In this document: in pieces, positions 62,196 to 64,000 of the stretch
Numbering within the stretch: the first letter of the stretch is position 1
Layout of the letters: each line of letters begins with the position of its first letter
Assembly: GCA_035645695.1 (NCBI GenBank)
Contig: DASQMC010000070.1
Location: 62,001 to 126,000 of the forward strand
Direction of reading: 5' to 3'
Length of the DNA stretch: 64,000 bases
Source: JAIVJZ01 sp035645695
GTDB lineage: Bacteria; Acidobacteriota; Blastocatellia; Pyrinomonadales; Pyrinomonadaceae
Notes under the pieces: generated by a model
What the model was told of the DNA's origin: nothing
Databases searched by the model: none
The model's input: the letters and a program-made list of their open reading frames with translations, nothing else
Position numbers and translations under genes: made by a program

Positions 62196-63242
62196 ATGAA
62201 GTTGATTGACTTGCGCAGCGACACGGTGACGAAACCGACGCCCGCCATGCGGCGCGCGATGAGCGAGGCCGAAGTGGGCGACGACGTTTACGGCGAAGAC
62301 CCCACGGTCAATCGCTTGCAGGAGCGCGCCGCTGAGATATTCGACAAAGAGGCCGCGCTGTTCGTGCCGACGGGCTCGATGGGCAACCAGATCGCCGTCA
62401 AGCTGCACACGCGGCCGGGCGCGGAAGTCATCATTGAGGAGCGCGGCCACATCTACAACTATGAGATGGCCGCGATGTCGGCCATCGCCGGCACCATCGC
62501 GCGCCCCGTCAAAAGCGCGGACGGCAGCGGCATCCTCCGCTGGGACGACATCCGCGCGGCCGTCCACGCCAACGACGCGCCCTACTACGTCGCCCCGACC
62601 GGCCTTCTGGCTCTGGAGAACTCGCACAACCTCGCGGGCGGCACGCTGCTCACGCGCGAGCGCACCGCGGAGCTTTGCGCGGGCGCGTACTCGCTCGGCA
62701 TTCCCGTACACCTCGACGGGGCGCGCATCTTCAACGCCGCCGCCGCGCTTCAAGAGACGGTCGCCGCGCTCGCCGCGCCGTGCGATTCGGTGATGTTCTG
62801 CCTGTCGAAAGGTTTGGGCGCGCCCGTCGGCTCGATGTTGTTGGGAACGCGCGCATTCATAGACGAGGCGCGGCGTTGGCGCAAACTGCTCGGCGGCGGG
62901 ATGCGGCAGGTGGGCGTCATCGCCGCCGCGGGGCTGGTGGCGCTCGAAGAGTCGCCGCAAATTTTGCACGAGGATCACGCGAACGCACGCCGTTTGGCCG
63001 AAGGCGTCGCCGAACTGCCCGGCGTCGAGATCGACCCCGCACGCGTCGTCACCAACATCGCCATCTTCGACGTAGCGGGCACGGGGCAGGCGGCCGATGC
63101 CGTCTGCGCACGCCTGCACTCGCGCGGCGTTCTCGCCTCCGGCTTCGGCTCGTCCATCCGCATGGTCACGCACTACGACGTATCGACCGCGGACATTGAC
63201 GCGGCCATCAAAGCGCTCGGCGACACCCTGCGCGAGGGGTAG
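62196..63242 (+). CDS. ltaE: low-specificity threonine aldolase
   Basis: PLP enzyme splitting threonine to glycine and acetaldehyde. 348 residues: IDLRSDTVTKPTPAMRRAMS, VGDDVYGEDPTVNRLQ, PVHLDGARIFNAA, Lys205 in FCLSKGLGAPVGSML and GMRQVG. ATG 62196 is the normal family start; the frame is open to a TTG at 62151. Confidence 0.94.
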   Translation: MKLIDLRSDTVTKPTPAMRRAMSEAEVGDDVYGEDPTVNRLQERAAEIFDKEAALFVPTGSMGNQIAVKLHTRPGAEVIIEERGHIYNYEMAAMSAIAGTIARPVKSADGSGILRWDDIRAAVHANDAPYYVAPTGLLALENSHNLAGGTLLTRERTAELCAGAYSLGIPVHLDGARIFNAAAALQETVAALAAPCDSVMFCLSKGLGAPVGSMLLGTRAFIDEARRWRKLLGGGMRQVGVIAAAGLVALEESPQILHEDHANARRLAEGVAELPGVEIDPARVVTNIAIFDVAGTGQAADAVCARLHSRGVLASGFGSSIRMVTHYDVSTADIDAAIKALGDTLREG

Positions 63243-63247
63243 CCGGG

Positions 63248-63352
63248 TTTCAGTTTTCAGTTTTCAGTTTTCAGTTTTGTCCGGCTGATAGGTGCGATGC
63301 TGAAGATTGACTCGAACGACTGAAAACTGAAAACTAAAAAACTGAAAACTGA
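63248..63352. repeat. heptamer palindrome, unit TTTCAGT
   Basis: Left arm 63248-63278 (four units), right arm 63319-63352. Starts 5 nt after the ltaE stop and ends 3 nt before the cmk ATG. Confidence 0.9.
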
Positions 63353-63355
63353 GAT

Positions 63356-64000
63356 ATGACACCTTTGATCATCGCCATTGACGGTCCTTCGGGCGCGGGC
63401 AAGTCAACGCTCGGGCGCAGGCTCGCGCGCGAACTCGGACTGCTCTACGTGGACACGGGCGCGATGTACCGCGCCGCCGCGCTCGCCGTCGTCGAGGCGG
63501 GCGCAAACGCGACGGACGCCGAGGAGGTGGCGCGCGTCGCCGCGCGGGCGCGCATCGAACTCGCGGGCGACCCCGACTCGCTGCGCGTCCTGCTCGAAGG
63601 GCGCGACGTGTCCGCGGAGATTCGCACCGAGCAGATCACGCGCCTCTCTTCCGTCATCTCCGCGATCCCGGCGGTGCGGCGCGACCTCGTGCGCCGCCAG
63701 CGCGAGATGGGCGAGCGCGGCGGCGGCGTCGTTCTCGACGGGCGCGACATCGGCACGGTCGTCTTCCCGGCGGCGGATGTGAAATTCTTTCTCACAGCCA
63801 TCCCCGAAGAACGCGCCAAGCGGCGTTTCGACGAAGACCACGCCAAAGAACCCGACCTCACTTTTCAGGAAACCCTCGCCGACCTCAACACGCGCGACGA
63901 GCGCGATTCGACGCGCGCCGATTCCCCCTTGCGCATCGCGGAAGATGCCGTCGTGATAGACACCACCGAACTCTCCGTCGAACAGGTCTTCGCGCGCATG
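63356..64000 (+). CDS. cmk: cytidylate kinase, truncated by the window end
   Basis: Phosphorylates CMP/dCMP. Starts MTPLIIAIDGPSGAGKSTLG (Walker A), then DTGAMYRAAALAVVEAG and VVLDGRDIGTVVFP, and continues to the edge with VVIDTTELSVEQVFARM. 215 residues visible, close to full length; no stop in the window. No ribosome binding site since the repeat ends 3 bp before ATG. Confidence 0.93.
   Translation, partial: MTPLIIAIDGPSGAGKSTLGRRLARELGLLYVDTGAMYRAAALAVVEAGANATDAEEVARVAARARIELAGDPDSLRVLLEGRDVSAEIRTEQITRLSSVISAIPAVRRDLVRRQREMGERGGGVVLDGRDIGTVVFPAADVKFFLTAIPEERAKRRFDEDHAKEPDLTFQETLADLNTRDERDSTRADSPLRIAEDAVVIDTTELSVEQVFARM

Overview
The window is GC-rich bacterial chromosome, densely packed with protein genes. 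No rRNA, tRNA, CRISPR array or phage module was seen. Type IV pilus genes, several c-di-GMP proteins, Lol-type lipoprotein traffic, YsnF/AvaK stress proteins and many secreted proteins point to a Gram-negative soil-type organism. My best guess is Acidobacteriota of the Blastocatellia type, but this rests on gene content only.

Layout. 0.3-8.3 kb: ribA, an FHA-GGDEF cyclase, three secreted proteins of unknown function (one frameshifted), a pilN-pilO-pilP-like-pseudopilin operon, and a Ser-Lys-Gly repeat protein with its own strong promoter. 8.5-16.4 kb: trmL, typA, a glutamine amidotransferase, an S9 peptidase and small unknowns. 16.6-21.1 kb: a response regulator, then a BlaI-type repressor, a BlaR1-type membrane protease fused to a dead polysaccharide deacetylase domain, and the intact secreted deacetylase. 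21.2-27.6 kb: an EfpL-looped EF-P, thiE, pilT, a zinc-ribbon/receiver protein, a CDF metal exporter and larA. 27.7-31.5 kb: a minus-strand stress cluster of YsnF-type proteins. 32-41 kb: a GlcD-type oxidase, an HD hydrolase, a lipoprotein, an ABC permease and ATPase, LolA and a radical SAM enzyme. 41.5-50 kb: pyk, tlpA, yacG, a Crp regulator, a receiver-GGDEF cyclase, an LEA-like membrane protein, a second stress protein and an M50 protease. 50.6-64 kb: HU, lepB, carA, kptA, an AI-2E-type permease, PilZ, acs, an M19 dipeptidase, hemW, an orphan KOW protein, ltaE and the start of cmk.

Two things stand out. First, the BlaI/BlaR1-like pair at 17.2-20.9 kb. Its sensor domain is a paralogue of the deacetylase encoded next to it, with nearly all catalytic residues replaced. 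This parallels BlaR1, whose sensor resembles beta-lactamase, but appears built for a cell-wall or polysaccharide ligand. Second, 18 intergenic long palindromes whose arms are tandem 7-bp (sometimes 8-bp) units. Each locus has its own unit, yet the two arms of a locus match. Seventeen of 18 lie between co-directional genes and one between convergent genes; none of the eight divergent gaps has one. The 5' arm starts on or within 11 nt of the upstream stop codon, and the 3' arm often ends within 16 nt of the next start codon, where no ribosome binding site is visible.
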